This document shows, in pieces, positions 19,045 through 31,904 of a DNA stretch of 64,000 nt (the first letter of the stretch is position 1; each line of letters starts with the position of its first letter). The notes under the pieces are model-generated. The model was not told where the DNA came from. It saw only the letters and a program-made list of their open reading frames with translations, and searched no databases. The stretch spans positions 4,025-68,024 of the forward strand of contig RQTK01000925.1 of NCBI GenBank assembly GCA_003991915.1. Reading direction: 5' to 3'. The DNA is from Elysia chlorotica. Its lineage: Eukaryota > Mollusca > Gastropoda > Plakobranchidae. The position numbers and the translations under genes were made by a program.

Positions 19045-20095
19045 CTTTTTTTTTTTTTTTTTTTTTTAAAAACTTTTTTTTTTTTTTTTTTTTTAGACAC
19101 GCACATTACACATGCAAAAATAAATCACAAAATAACAATTCAGAAATCGTCCAAACAGGCACTGCTCAATCTAAAAAAAAAGAGAGAAAAAAATAGTAGA
19201 AAAAAAAAAAAGAGAAGACAAGGAAATGGTTAAGGCAAAATTAAACATAGAAACATACATACAAAACATGAATACACGTTTTGTAATTGTTGTAATAATA
19301 AAACTGACAATTGTATATTGCATAGAGAACTTTTACAGTCACACTTCAATAATATAGAACCTCAACGGAAAAAAAAAAATTCCAGAAATCAATATGTTTG
19401 GCAAAACAATGTGTTAATGCACTGTGACATGATATTATTAGGAAAACAGCAAGGGTGTTGACTAAAAAATTCAACTTGGTTTTTCAATATTGAGAATGTA
19501 CTGAGGACCTGGGGAGGCTTAACAGGAAAAAAACCAGGGGAAAATTTGATATCCACAGAGACAAGCGCGCGTAGTAGACTGGTTTTGTTTTTCTCCTGTC
19601 TAACGAGAGAAAACTCTTTCTCTTTCTCTCTCTCTTTCTTTCTCTCTCTCTTTCTCTCTCTCTCCCTCTTTTTTTTTTTTTTTTTTTTTTTAGACACGCA
19701 CATTACACATGCAAAAATAAATCACAAAATAACAATTCAGAAATCGTCCAAACAGGCACTGCTCAATCTAAAAAAAAGAGAGGAAAAAATAGTAGAAAAA
19801 AAAAAGAGAAGACAAGGAAATGGTTAAGGCAAAATTAAACATAGAAACATACATACAAAACATGAATACACGTTTTGTAATTGTTGTAAGAGGAATACAT
19901 ACCGCCCACTTAAGGACGGGGACAACATTTCTTTCTCTGCTTCATTTACCTGGATCCTCAGAGAGACAGGTGTAGCACGAGTAAAAATCCACCCACAAGT
20001 TTAATAAAACTGACAATTGTATATTGCATAGAGAACTTTTACAGTCACACTTCAATAATATAGAACCTCAACGGAAAAAAAAAAATTCCAGAAAT
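19045..20095. repeat. Tandem segmental duplication near 19-20 kb
   Basis: The blocks at about 19080-19300 and 19680-19890 match closely (TAGACACGCACATTACACAT, CAAGGAAATGGTTAAGGC). The blocks at 19300-19390 and 20004-20094 also match (ACTGACAATTGTATATTGCA). In the second copy about 115 bp (19888-20003, beginning AGAGGAATACATACCG) separates the two blocks, while in the first they are joined. The segment between copies holds a CT/T tract at 19617-19692. No gene is recognised here. Confidence 0.85.
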
Positions 20096-20097
20096 AA

Positions 20098-20505
20098 TCT
20101 TAGCTCACTAGCAGTTATATAGGCCTTCTAATTAATCACAAAGATCTAATTACATAGGTCTACATCTTACTTAGTTGGCTAGCAGTTGTATAGGCCTTCT
20201 AATTAATCACAAAGATCTAATTACATAGGTCTACATCTTAGCTCACTAGCAGTTGTATAGGCCTTCTAATTAATCACAAAGATCTAATTACATAGGTCTA
20301 CATTTTTCTTAGTTTTCTAGTAGTTTTTTATAGGCCTTCTAATTAATCACAAAGATCTAATTACATAGGTCTATATCTTAGCTTACAAGCAGTTATAATT
20401 ATAGGCCTTCTAATTAATCACAAAGATCTAATTACATAGGTCTACATCTTACTTAGTTGGCTAGCAGTTGTATAGGCCTTCTAATTAATCACAAAGATCT
20501 AATTA
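20098..20505. repeat. 71-bp minisatellite, six copies
   Basis: The motif AGGCCTTCTAATTAATCACA recurs at 20121, 20192, 20259, 20332, 20403 and 20474, with spacings of 71, 67, 73, 71 and 71 bp. The unit also contains CAAAGATCTAATTACATAGG. A single copy stands alone at about 13937-13999, so the unit existed before the array formed here. Confidence 0.9.
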
Positions 20506-21127
20506 TTACTTCATCCACATGACTGTTTATGGTTTAGGCCTAGACCCAGTCCTGTGTAGCCAATTGCTCACTGCTCTGTTTTACCAAACAATAAAAGCTA
20601 AAATAAGGCAGTACTTAAGCGCTGTGGTCCCTAGTCTATGGGCGATCAAATGGGCCCAGTTCACAAAATTGGGCGAGTTGGTGGGATTCGATTACAAAAT
20701 ACAAATACAGTAAATACATATTCATGTCCCGGTTTTGTCAACCTCACACACCGCAATCATGAGCACTACCAAATCGAAAATGAACCCAAGTAATTGCGCA
20801 ATTCCAACCTTCAACAAGATAAATGTACCAAGAGCCAATGTCGGAATATTTGTGGCGTTTTGATCTGACAAGTAACATTAACAAAGTGTTCGCGCGAATG
20901 CTATGTACATACGCTGATCTAGGTCCGAGAGAAACCATGCAGAGCAGTGACCTTTTTTGCCCCTCTCATCCCCCCCCCCCTTTTCTATTGTTCTAGTTAC
21001 AGGCACTCCGTGACAACACATACTAAAAAAAGTTTGTCCTCCCATTGTTAGGAATCGAGATTAGTGATGCATTACTAAACTAGATAGCTTTAGCACCTCC
21101 CAGTTAACATAGTGAGAGAGAAAGAGA

Positions 21128-21176
<49 letters not shown>

Positions 21177-22500
21177 GGGGGGGGGGGGGGGGGGTGTTGG
21201 CGTTTGCTTTTCGAGAGAGAGAGAGAGAGGGAGAGAGAGAGAGGGGGGGGGGGAATTGTGTTCTGCCCTTTTTACCTTCTTTGTGAACTTCCATTTAGTT
21301 TCAAAGGAAAGGTATTTTTGCTGCCATGGTCATTGAAACTTGGGATCTCATATACATGTAAGTGAATATTAAAGAACCCTAATGTTTGCGTGTCAAGGCT
21401 GGACCAAGACTGAGGTGGAGAGAGAGAGGGGCGCACATGCCGAGACATGGCTATGTTGGGCTGCACAATGAAAGCTGGGAAAATTTGTGGCTTGTCATCG
21501 CCTGCCAGACAGCATTGGCAACAGAGTTCAAATAATGAATTTACACCTCCCTCCATTAGACACCTGTGCTCCCTAGCTCTGTCTCTTTGCGCAAGCTTCC
21601 CTACTGAAGGGAGGGGCGGCACAGAACCTTAATCGGCTGATAACTCAGTACGCACACATACACATTCACACCTAGTCAATTTTTGCATGTCGAGCATGCT
21701 TGTTTAATGTTTATGATGTCTCTGTACACATGTACTGCGCATATTTATATATGTGTGTGTGTGTGTGTGTGTGCGAGGTACATTGTATTAGTAGCTAGAT
21801 TTATTGATCTAGCCTCTAGGTCTATAGAGAGATCTAGGTACTAACCCGATCTGGGAATTCTTCCCTCACGCAGCATTCACACATTTTTCTTATGAAAATT
21901 GTAAACTGTTTAGTGATAGTATTGGAGTTGATCAAGAGCTACATAATGGTTATAATCATATTTCAAACTAGATTTAGATCCAGATCTAGATCTAGATTCT
22001 GAAACAAGGAGTTTGGTCACGCCTTCTTGAACAAGGAAATTGGCAGGCTCGGTTCCCTAGTTTGTTTACATTGCCAGTTCTCTTAGATAAGGCCAAACAA
22101 CATTGTACGCCGTAGGGATTTTTTTTCCGTTTTGGATATGTAAAAACAAATATAAATATTTATAAAACAAATTGATAGTAAAACATAATATTTCTTTTCA
22201 CTTTTTAGTAAAATTTAAAGATATTAAAGCGTAAAATATAAAATTGATGTAATTTTCAATTTGTAAATGATACGAATGAAAGATTATTTCTTGGTACATA
22301 TAAGTCTTGAACCGTTTATGTAGAAAGTTTAATATGTCAAACATGTTGGTATACGTATAGCTACATTTTTTTTTCTTGATTCACAACTATGTTCATCTAT
22401 TTGTGTTCACAATATCTTATGAAACATCTTAGCGTTCTTTATTTTGGAGGCTTTATGATATACAAGCCATATAATTAATTGAATTTTTTAACCAAATAGC
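20506..22500. other. Intergenic sequence upstream of MRPL11, no recognised gene
   Basis: Holds a GA tract with long G runs (21115-21252), a GT microsatellite (about 21752-21773) and AGATCTAGAT words. The stretch 21290-21640 is less AT-rich and looks like an unidentified dispersed repeat, but I could not match it to another copy in the window. Confidence 0.45.
21115..21252. repeat. GA tract joined to G runs
   Basis: A purine tract (GA)n leads into an unbroken run of about 21 G at 21174-21194. After a short mixed piece, a second GA tract ends in about 11 G at 21243-21253. These runs could form G-quadruplexes. Confidence 0.9.
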
Positions 22501-22560
22501 AGTAATTTTCGTATATGTTACTGATTTTATTGTGGTGTAACATATTCATTCGGAGTCATT

Positions 22561-22574
22561 CACAATGGCGGCCA
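22561..22574 (+). promoter_or_regulatory. TISU/YY1-like start context of MRPL11
   Basis: The start codon lies in CACAATGGCGGCCA. The core ATGGCGGC is shared by YY1 sites and by the TISU element, which drives initiation on very short leaders in many housekeeping and mitochondrial-protein genes. The upstream bases fit that consensus only partly. No TATA box is seen close upstream. The role is inferred. Confidence 0.4.
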
Positions 22575-25500
22575 AGCGAGCAGCAGCACAGTTTGGCGAT
22601 AAGGTCAAACGGAAAACTTTTTTAAAGACTATTATACCAGCCGGAAAAGCTACACCAGCCCCTCCGCTTGGACCTGAACTTGGACAGGCAAGATCATTTT
22701 GAAAGCTCTTTATTATAAAATATAGCGTGATGAATCTACAAAGGGGCAGAGTCGAAGGTGGTTCCATGTTCAGGCCCATTCTCTTCATATCTGGGCACTA
22801 TATAGCTGGTTCATGTTTTGTCAATACAATTCTGCTTAATAAAATCAAAGGTACATAAGATAACATACAGTTCGTCGATATAACCTAGATCAAAACAATA
22901 TGTCAATCTTATTTTCGTGGGTTTGGGAGAAAAGGGTTCAGAGGCGTATTTGAAGCACCACACACAACAGTCAACACATCTCTAGCCAGTTGCCATGTCC
23001 CTCTATATCTAGATGCGTTCTACGTTGACTCCACTCCGCTGAGGGCTGGCTCGCTGTGTGCAAACTGAACAAGAACTGTGATCACACGTATAAATCGGTG
23101 GAACACACCACCTTTTCTTATGGGCCCAACTGGACGACTTAAGAACCTCCCTCTCCATCTGAGACCAAACGTAGATAACATCCTCTACGCAACTACCTAT
23201 AGCTAAAGAAAACATACATTACATCTTTCACTACCTGACATTGGCGTGAAGGACCAAAGTCCATACGTCGCTGGATCAAGAACAACAAGCATTGATGCAC
23301 GCAATTTATATGTTACTAGCTTTATACATAGATTAATTTGTTTTCAATGCTTTAGATAGACTTAATGGATTGTTTTTATACTTTTTCAGATGCAAGTTCA
23401 GATTGCAGCCTTTTGTAAAGATTTCAATGAGAAAACTTCCCACATCAAGCCAGGAGTTCCACTTCCAACAGAAATAACTGTAAATGTAAGATTGGTGTAC
23501 AATTACAATTGCTTATGTGCGTTTGCTTGGCTTAAAATTGTTGTGCAAAGTACAAAAAAGCTATTTTTTAAATGTTAAAGCTTACTGCATTTATTATTAA
23601 TCATTGGTTTTTAGCTTTTCTTATAAATTGTGCTCGTTTCTCTAGTGAAAATAATTAAAACATTTCTGCATTGAGTCCATCAGTATTTAAGATTTTCTAA
23701 ATCATTTTGCCTGTGTATGTTTTTTTTGGGGTCATTTTGTCAATTTTAAAGGAAAAAGAAAATGAAATTAAAGTGCATAATATTAGCATGAGTGTGAGAG
23801 TGCCGGCTACATCCGGCCTACCGGCCTTCACAAGACCGCTTGGCGGCTTCTCATAAATGCTCGGTACATGTAGTAACTTAAAAAGGCAAGAAAATGGAGG
23901 TGGTAGCAGTGACCAAAAGCTATCACCCATATGATATGATTAGACTAGTATTAGTTTTCTTAGTTAGTTAAATGTATATCCATAATTACATTCTCTTATG
24001 GACGTCCAGGTAAAACTATTTTCTCTTCTGGATTGCGTTCAATAGCGCAAGTATTTTTTGATGTGTCATCAACGAGGCAAAACTGTGCATTGTTGAATGC
24101 TGCGACAATTATTACAAGTACGATTGCAGACAAGTGTTTTTGGTAGCCATCTAGTTTCATTGAACAACCAGTCACGGCGCCTCGTGTTCTTGTAGTCTAT
24201 GACCCGACTTAGTGTCCTTGATGCTTGTGGTCAGAGCGTGTTGACTTTTGGTACAGGATTTGTCACAAAAAGTGGCATTTTTGAAAGAAGAGAAAAAGTA
24301 TGTGAAGTCTCAAGTCCTCATAAAATTAAAAACACTTAAAATTAAAACTTTCCAGAGTCATTAACATTATTTAGCTTCCAAAATTGCAATGATTAGTTCA
24401 ATTAGGATTTCCAATGTTCTCTTTAAAATTTATTGTTTTGTTGTTGTTTTTTTGAATCCGTATAAAAAGCAGGCCTACATGAGTATGATGTACCTAGTAA
24501 GAAAAAACATGCGATGGGTTGCAGGCTTTTCCAGTAAGTTTACCAAAATCCATTTGTTCTGCAGGCATTTTGAAATTTTTTGCTCCCACCCATGTATTAG
24601 CTTTTCCAAAATCCCAAAAACTTTTGTCGGAACTTTGGCTTCACATAAGCTGTGTTAAAAAGATTGTAAACACTTTTTTGGGTTTCCTTAAATACTTACT
24701 GTTGTGGCTAAGAATATATATATACCTTTATGATACGCACTGTTCAATCACAGAGATTGGTTTCAAAAGGAAAAATGATTGGTTTTCAATTATATATTAA
24801 GTGTGAGGATGCGGCAGGTGATTTGGTAAGTTTAGGATACTACTTTATCAAACCCCAAATCTTAATATGTGCTTACATCAGTTATGATCCTCTCATTTTA
24901 GGCTTAACAAGTGATGAAATATTATTGTTTCAATAATAACTTTTTTTCTCTGTATCTCTATAGCCTGATCGATCCTTTAACATTAAGCTTTTGAGCCCGC
25001 CTACTACATACTTTTTGATGCAGGCAGCAGGATGCAATAAAGGGGCTACAAAACCTGGTAACTATTGTTTTCACTTCACCTATATAGCAAAGCACAATAA
25101 AGTTTAACATGCTCAGACCAAATTTTTTGGATTCTTTTGTCAAACAATCAGGCTTCAACTGTCTTAAGATATTACCTTCATAAACATGGAGATTGTCACT
25201 GTGGCTGTTAACATGTTCCTGATGCTATACTAGAATATTTAAACAAAATTTTTATTATGCCTGTAGAACCAGGTGTACTAATACTTAAAGATAAGGAAGC
25301 CTACTAACACTGTTGCTAAGGAAGTATGGTCACGATACAAATCTCTTTTTCTCATTAAGAAAGATTTTTTTTTTTACTTAGAGCTAAAAGTCAAACCACC
25401 ATATAAAGTTCTAAAACCTAATGAAAAAATGAACGAATAGAACTATGGAAGAGCTGTTTCCAAGGATACCAAGTTGAAAATCTGCGCCGAAAAGAGAAAA

Positions 25501-25980
25501 ATAGATAATTAAATATTATGCTAAGCAAAATCTGTTAGTGTTATGTGATTTGGAATTCAAGTAAAAGTTTTCGAATTTAGTCACTTTTATAGTTTATTCA
25601 TTCTGATTATTTTTTTTCACAATCCATGGATGCCAAAAGAGTTAGTTAGAGATATCTAGAAACATTTGACCACCATGTTTAAAATACCTAAGTCCCCGAG
25701 GTTTAAAGAATACTCATATGAGAATTAACATCACCTTCACAAGTAACTGAAGACAAGGCTGATGTTAGAATTTACATGATGCTAAAGCAGTACAATGTCC
25801 GTTCAATTTTTATCTAGGTTCTCAGACCTGTGGGATGATCACACTGAAACATGTGTATGAAATAGCAAAAATCAAAGGTCAGGACCCAGCCTTCACCTGC
25901 ATGACTTTGGAGCAGGTGTGCAAGACTGTCATTGGCAATGCACATAAAATTGGCATTAAGGTCAGAGCTTCTATTGTATA

Positions 25981-26039
<59 letters not shown>

Positions 26040-26742
26040 GTCCTATCTCTCCTATCGCTGTCTCTCTCTCTCCCTTACCTGTCCCCTCCCTCTTATTCAT
26101 TCTTTGTTGCTCTATTGATCTCTCTGATTAATTTTCTTAATACGAAAATTAATTTACTGAGAAGACCAGTTGTGGTACATGTAGTTGCATGGTTATTGGT
26201 GTTTTTCTCATTTTTTATTTGATATATTTCTTTTAAGTTTGAGACAGCATAAGCCATAAGTGCATTGATCTGAGACAGTGTTTAAAAGCTGAGATTTGAT
26301 CTGTTTAAAAAGGTTAACTCACATTACACTTGTGTAAACTTTGGTTGCATTATGTACACCATCTGATATAGGCGGATCTCTCAAAGCGGAATTTTTTATG
26401 AGCTAATTAAGATTGTTTTTAAAATAGATATTGTTTACCGGTAAATTCAAAGAGTAATTAATTGTATAATTTGAGCTGTCTGCATAAACATTTCACAACT
26501 TAATTGTTTCAAAGCATTTACAGATTATAGTGTTTCTTATTCCCGCCCTCAGACTGTTGCTGTAATCCTTCACATTTTGTGTGTTTGATCAGTTACCTTT
26601 TAATACTCTATCCAAATAGGTTTTAAAGGATGACATCTCAGTGGAAGAGCTGGAACAATTCAAAGAACAGCGGGCCCAAGAGGTTGAAGCAGAGGAAGCA
26701 GAGTTAGAAGAGGCCAGATTATCTAAAATGTTGCGACTTTGA
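22565..26742 (+). CDS. MRPL11: Mitochondrial ribosomal protein L11 (uL11m)
   Basis: Component of the large subunit of the mitochondrial ribosome. The uL11 family binds the rRNA of the GTPase-associated centre at the base of the stalk. Five exons: 22565-22687, 23390-23485, 24964-25057, 25818-25960 and 26620-26742 (TGA). Phases agree and total 579 nt, 192 residues, equal to the usual animal length. Family landmarks in order: PPLGPELGQ near residue 34, [54 protein letters not shown] and [11 protein letters not shown], then a Glu/Ala-rich C-terminal helix typical of the mitochondrial form. The basic N-terminus ([17 protein letters not shown]) fits a targeting region. Intron 1 uses a GC donor (CAG|GCAAG). 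Intron 4 holds a TC tract. The start is the first ATG, in ATGGCGGCC context. A poly(A) signal AATAAA lies at 27296. Identification is firm. Confidence 0.96.
25984..26037. repeat. TC microsatellite in MRPL11 intron 4
   Basis: An almost pure (TC)n run of about 27 units, starting some 24 bases after the donor of exon 4 (25960). Confidence 0.95.
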
Positions 26743-26842
26743 GTTTAGGTGTGGGTGTAAGAGGGGGGAAGGGGGAGAGAAGAGGTAAGGAAAGATAGAG
26801 TGAGAGAGGAAGAGACAGACAAATGGAGGGAGGGAGAACGAT

Positions 26843-26899
<57 letters not shown>

Positions 26900-27320
26900 A
26901 AACAGGGGGATGGCTGTAGAGACAGACAGACAGACAGAGTGTACATAATAAAGCAGTAAGCTAGAAAAAAATGTTGACATGTCATAATTTATTGGGAGTA
27001 CATGTATTGTTATAGGGTATAATAGTGTAGCATTTTGTAAGAGAATCAAGAAATGCAATCTTACTCAGTCATGTATGTGTATACCATTTTTATTTACTTC
27101 ATATAATCACTGAATGCTGTGGATAAAGCAAGAACTTGAAGGAGTACGTAAGAATCAGTTGATAAAAATATTTCGTTATTTTTGGTAATTTAGTGTTTGT
27201 CGTAAGATGCACCGAAGATGGATTGGTTTTTCTTCTTTAGTTGATGAACCCTATTTAGGAAAAAAACTTGTTGAAAATTGTGAATTATTTATGTGAATAA
27301 ATTGCATAGTATTTTATTTG
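26743..27320 (+). other. MRPL11 3' untranslated region
   Basis: Sequence from the stop codon to just beyond the poly(A) signal AATAAA at 27296-27301. It contains a (GA)n tract of about 55 bp at 26845-26899 and an earlier possible signal AATAAAGC at about 26948. The true cleavage site is not visible. Confidence 0.55.
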
Positions 27321-27887
27321 TCTGGTGGTTGTTTTTTTAGATATAGATAGATGTGTCAAAATTTGACTGCTTGTAACTTTGTAAGACAATAAGTTTATTT
27401 AACTGGAACTGTCTTAAATTTGATTTGTATTTTATGCATACAAGTGCATTTAGACATACTTTATTTGATACATCTTTTAATCTTTTAAACATAGGTCAAT
27501 AAATATTATAATCAGCTCCAGGATAAAGTGTGACTGGTTAAGAAAATGATCAGAATACACTGTTATTGATACATGTATTCCTATAGTTAAAATATATCAC
27601 TCAAATAGGCTTAAAGTTAAATTCATAAGCTTATGTTAAGTCAAAGCCTAGCCTTCTAACATTGATTAATGATTTTATTTTACAATATTAACCTATATTT
27701 TTAAGGATTGGAAGCCACTATACAAATTCACAATCATGTAAAAATTGTACATGTGTGATGGACATATTTTTCATGGGAAATATAGTTTTTCAATAGCAGA
27801 TGCTTACAGGTTCTTTCTTTTGATGTCATTAAATAATCATTGATACACAATTTTTAAAACTGAACTAAAGGTCAGAAACCGAAAAAT

Positions 27888-28680
27888 AGAGATAAGATAA
27901 GATAAGATAATCCTTTATTGTCCCATACATAAATACACCAGTTGTACATGTGTGACATAAAAATTAGTGATGATAATAATAATAAAATATAATGAGCGAT
28001 TTCAAACATACAACTCTTCACGCATATACAAGAATACATTTAATACTGCATACAAACACAAAATCCCGACTGCGATTCTCCCGACCCGGAGACAACGTTC
28101 GCCCCGCTCTAGTTAAAGCTATTTTGTAGTCGCCTAATGGATGTTGGTATGAATGAATTTTTGTATCTATCTGTTCTTGCTCTTTTTGATAATAGTCTGT
28201 TGCTTCTTTTGGACGTTTCGTATTCACTATGTAGAGGATGGTTTGTGTGTGATGTAATACATTTAGCTTTTTTAATTACTTGTAAAAAATACATGTCTTT
28301 GAAAGACGTCAGTTCACAGCCAATAATTCGGGAAGCTTTCTTTATTATTTTTTCTACTCTTTGCGAGTGTGCTTTTGATAGGTTTCCTCCAAAACATGTA
28401 ATTCCAAAAGAAATTAAACTTTGGATACAGGAAACATAAAAGATTTTCATAATATTGTAATCGACATCGAAAGACTTTAATTTCCTTAAAAAATATAGTC
28501 GTTGATTAGCTTTTTTAATCAGTATTTCAATATGTGCGTTAAAAGAAAGTTTACAATCAATGGTGAGGCCAAGATATTTGTATGTGTCAACAACTTCAAC
28601 TTGTACGTCCTTTATTTTTAGGGGTGTTAAAGCAGGTGCCTCGTTTCGTCTAAAATCAAAAATCATTCGTCTAATTGAAA
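27888..28680 (-). mobile_element. 5'-truncated LINE, C-terminal reverse transcriptase part
   Basis: The minus strand from about 28666 to 28109 is open for 185 codons. It encodes the end of a LINE polyprotein: DTYKYLGLTIDCKLSFNAHI, KKANQRLYFLRKLKSFDV and VEKIIKKASRIIG, the thumb and C-terminal region of CR1/Rex-type elements. The 3' end falls in a short TTATC pentamer repeat at about 27888-27921, a tail style common in that group. Everything upstream of this region is missing, as in typical 5' truncation. It lies between MRPL11 and RPAP1. The open frame suggests a fairly young copy, but it cannot be active. Confidence 0.8.
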
Positions 28681-28689
28681 ATTAGTACA

Positions 28690-29760
28690 GTGTCAAAGTG
28701 TTTTGGACATAAAGGGGAATTTTTATCTTGATCAGTGAGTTGGATCCCTTTTTTTCTTTGTCGTCATCCCGTCACAAAATTATCAGGGAGAAAACCATGC
28801 AATTGCAAAAGAGGCTTCCAACGTTGTACACTTTTTTAATTGCTTGTTCTTATAACAACCTTTTTTTTTCATTTTATAAACATTTTGTTTTTAAAACGTT
28901 TCCCATCATCTCATGATTTTTGTATTGTGGTCTACATCCGTTGCTTTACTCCAAATATAAACACACACACACGCGCTCTGTGGCTGAGTTTTTACTCCTG
29001 CACAACTGGTTTGCTTAAAGAAGTTATTAATATTTATGTAAAAAAATCTTTGGTTCACTCTATTAAAAATTCCACCTAACCCACTATGTAGGCGGCATTG
29101 ATAATAACTTCTACTCTAGTATTTTATACATGTAGAAAGTTTGAGCTTCGAATTAAAGGAATCAAACCAGAAAAACTGCGATTTATGATTCATATTTTAA
29201 TAGAGCCAAAGATAACAAAAAAAATAACGCCATCTCTTGTAACGTTCAGTTTATGGGAAACTCGAATTATCATTATCAGATTACATCTTGTGAGGTTTCC
29301 ACTTTAGTATTCGGAATATCTCTACAGATTTTCCGGAATAATAATAATTATTTAAAAATCTCTCTCTTACACGTGAAAACAACAAATACGAAACTTTACA
29401 GAATTTGGGCAATATCACAATTGAAGTATCAAAAGGCCTTCAAATAGCGGACGAATTCGTCATTATCGCAGTCAAGAGGTTAAGTAAGTTCATAAATGTA
29501 TGTTCAATGTACTATGTCTAACCTGGAACGCACAGATTCTAAATTGTTATTAGAAATCACGATAGATCTACTTTCTAAATTCTAGATCCATCGCATAAAT
29601 TTAGTTGTATTTCTAGCCTCAGGTTTTCCTCAGCATATACCCGCTCGGGTTTATTAAAAGAACGGCGTTCCTCACAAGAAATTACTATTAATGCATATTT
29701 TGTCCAAATAATTATTTCTCTTTTTTATTTAATTATATACGCATTTTAAAAATCGAATCG
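28690..29760. other. AT-rich intergenic sequence, no recognised gene
   Basis: No coding family or tandem array is visible. Short open readings near 28728, 28840 and 29098 lack any family features. Confidence 0.45.
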
Positions 29761-29769
29761 ATGTATGCA

Positions 29770-30640
29770 GACCAGATTTAGACACCATATTGGTTACTGA
29801 CAAAGACAAAATGACACAATGGTCGATAACGCCATCTTCAGGAGGGCGCACACCAAGCAAAAACATCGTTAAGATCCCCCAAAACAGAATTCCTTATACC
29901 AATGAGATTGTTTGATCAGCTGGCGCTTTCCCCCTCTTTGTTGATGACAAATTAATAATAAAGAAAATACCGGACAGTCCAGATATTGAAGGTGCAAAAG
30001 GCAAAATGTTCTGGGTGGAAAAACATGGACAATGGTGAAATAAAACATTAAAAGCCTTCATCGGTTGTCTTCTTCATTATGGCGCTTTAGATCAAAACAA
30101 CATGTCGGTTGCGAAATTCGCTGGTGAGAGCAGCATTGGTTAAGTAACCTTCTGAGCCACCTTCGCTTCAAGGAAGCCAAACCAAGTCAAATAAGCCTGG
30201 GTGTGACTGTCAATGTAGTCAGATCATTGAGTGAAGATTTCCATGGATCAGGGCGCAGCATAACAAGTAATAACTACTTCACTAAAAACTTTTCTAAAAC
30301 TGTCAAAACTTCTGGTTAAGAAGAAGCTGACAACAGTTTAAATTGTTAGGAGAAACAAACCATTTCTCCCAAAGGCATTTCAAGAGAGGAAGGCCCTCCC
30401 ACTTGGTGAATCAAAATTTTATCTATTTAAATCTGAAGACCAAATTACTAACACTAATTATACGGGTCAATATGACCCAGTCGTCAGGGAAAGGGTTATG
30501 AAATTAACTCCATATCATGTGGTGGGAACAGAGACATAATAAATAACCAAAGACCGGCTAATGGCCCTGCAGCGCACTGTACTTTTCGCGACATCATTCT
30601 GTGTGCGAGCTCTAATAAATCCCCCAATGTCTGCTGGCTA
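29770..30640 (+). mobile_element. Degenerate piggyBac-like transposase remnant
   Basis: Broken readings on the plus strand resemble the piggyBac transposase in order. Near 29830 there is GGRTPSKNIVK, compared with the family's G-R-x-S-x-N-I motif. Near 29930 is FPLFVDDKLIIKKI, near 30050 is KAFIGCLLHYGAL, and near 30300-30440 are KLLVKKKLTTV, RRNKPFLPKAFQERK and SKFYLFKSED, matching the stretch after the family's DN-FYTS region. Several stops and frameshifts interrupt it, so it is a dead copy. No terminal repeats or TTAA target copies were identified. The call rests on pattern memory, not alignment. Confidence 0.5.
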
Positions 30641-31076
30641 GGAACGTGTGATAGTCGTAAAAACTTCACACGAGATTTTGTTTACTACCGTTCCTGTTTA
30701 TTTTTTTTTTCTTGTGACTGCGTATACTTTCTGATCACAATAAAGGTGACTATTATTTATACTTCATAGTTGTAATAATATTCACTTGCGATAAAGGGGG
30801 TTTCTCCTCTGAAGACTCTTTTATCTAGCTCCCATGTGAGTTCCTCCACAGTAAGGTTCAGTAGGCCTAACCAACGAGTGGCGGCATTTAATAAATTTGA
30901 TAATGCTTCCGTTGAAACACGTGTACGTACGGAAGCACCCTTCGGTAGATATACCTTGATGGTTTCTATTAAAAAAAAATCCAATCACAAGGTAGGCTTT
31001 TTTTTATAGACCGCCCAAGCCACAAGTTAGGATAAGTGTGTTGAACCGTCTCAAAGTTCGATCACATTAGAACAAC

Positions 31077-31144
<68 letters not shown>

Positions 31145-31826
31145 NNNNNNNNNNNNNNNNNNNNNNNNNNNNNNNNNNNNNNNNNNNNNNNNNNNNNNNN
31201 NNNNNNNNNNNNNNNNNNNNNNNNNNNNNNNNNNNNNNNNNNNNNNNNNNNNNNNNNNNNNNNNNNNNNNNNNNNNNNNNNNNNNNNNNNNNNNNNNNNN
31301 NNNNNNNNNNNNNNNNNNNNNNNNNNNNNNNNNNNNNNNNNNNNNNNNNNNNNNNNNNNNNNNNNNNNNNNNNNNNNNNNNNNNNNNNNNNNNNNNNNNN
31401 NNNNNNNNNNNNNNNNNNNNNNNNNNNNNNNNNNNNNNNNNNNNNNNNNNNNNNNNNNNNNNNNNNNNNNNNNNNNNNNNNNNNNNNNNNNNNNNNNNNN
31501 NNNNNNNNNNNNNNNNNNNNNNNNNNNNNNNNNNNNNNNNNNNNNNNNNNNNNNNNNNNNNNNNNNNNNNNNNNNNNNNNNNNNNNNNNNNNNNNNNNNN
31601 NNNNNNNNNNNNNNNNNNNNNNNNNNNNNNNNNNNNNNNNNNNNNNNNNNNNNNNNNNNNNNNNNNNNNNNNNNNNNNNNNNNNNNNNNNNNNNNNNNNN
31701 NNNNNNNNNNNNNNNNNNNNNNNNNNNNNNNNNNNNNNNNNNNNNNNNNNNNNNNNNNNNNNNNNTGATGATGATGATGATGAATTTGAGGATGGTGGTG
31801 GTAATGGTGTTGGTGATGAGATAATA

Positions 31827-31904
<78 letters not shown>

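Noticed and set aside
20519-20713. 64-codon plus-strand reading after the 71-bp array
   Set aside because: No recognisable domain or conserved motif; likely chance.
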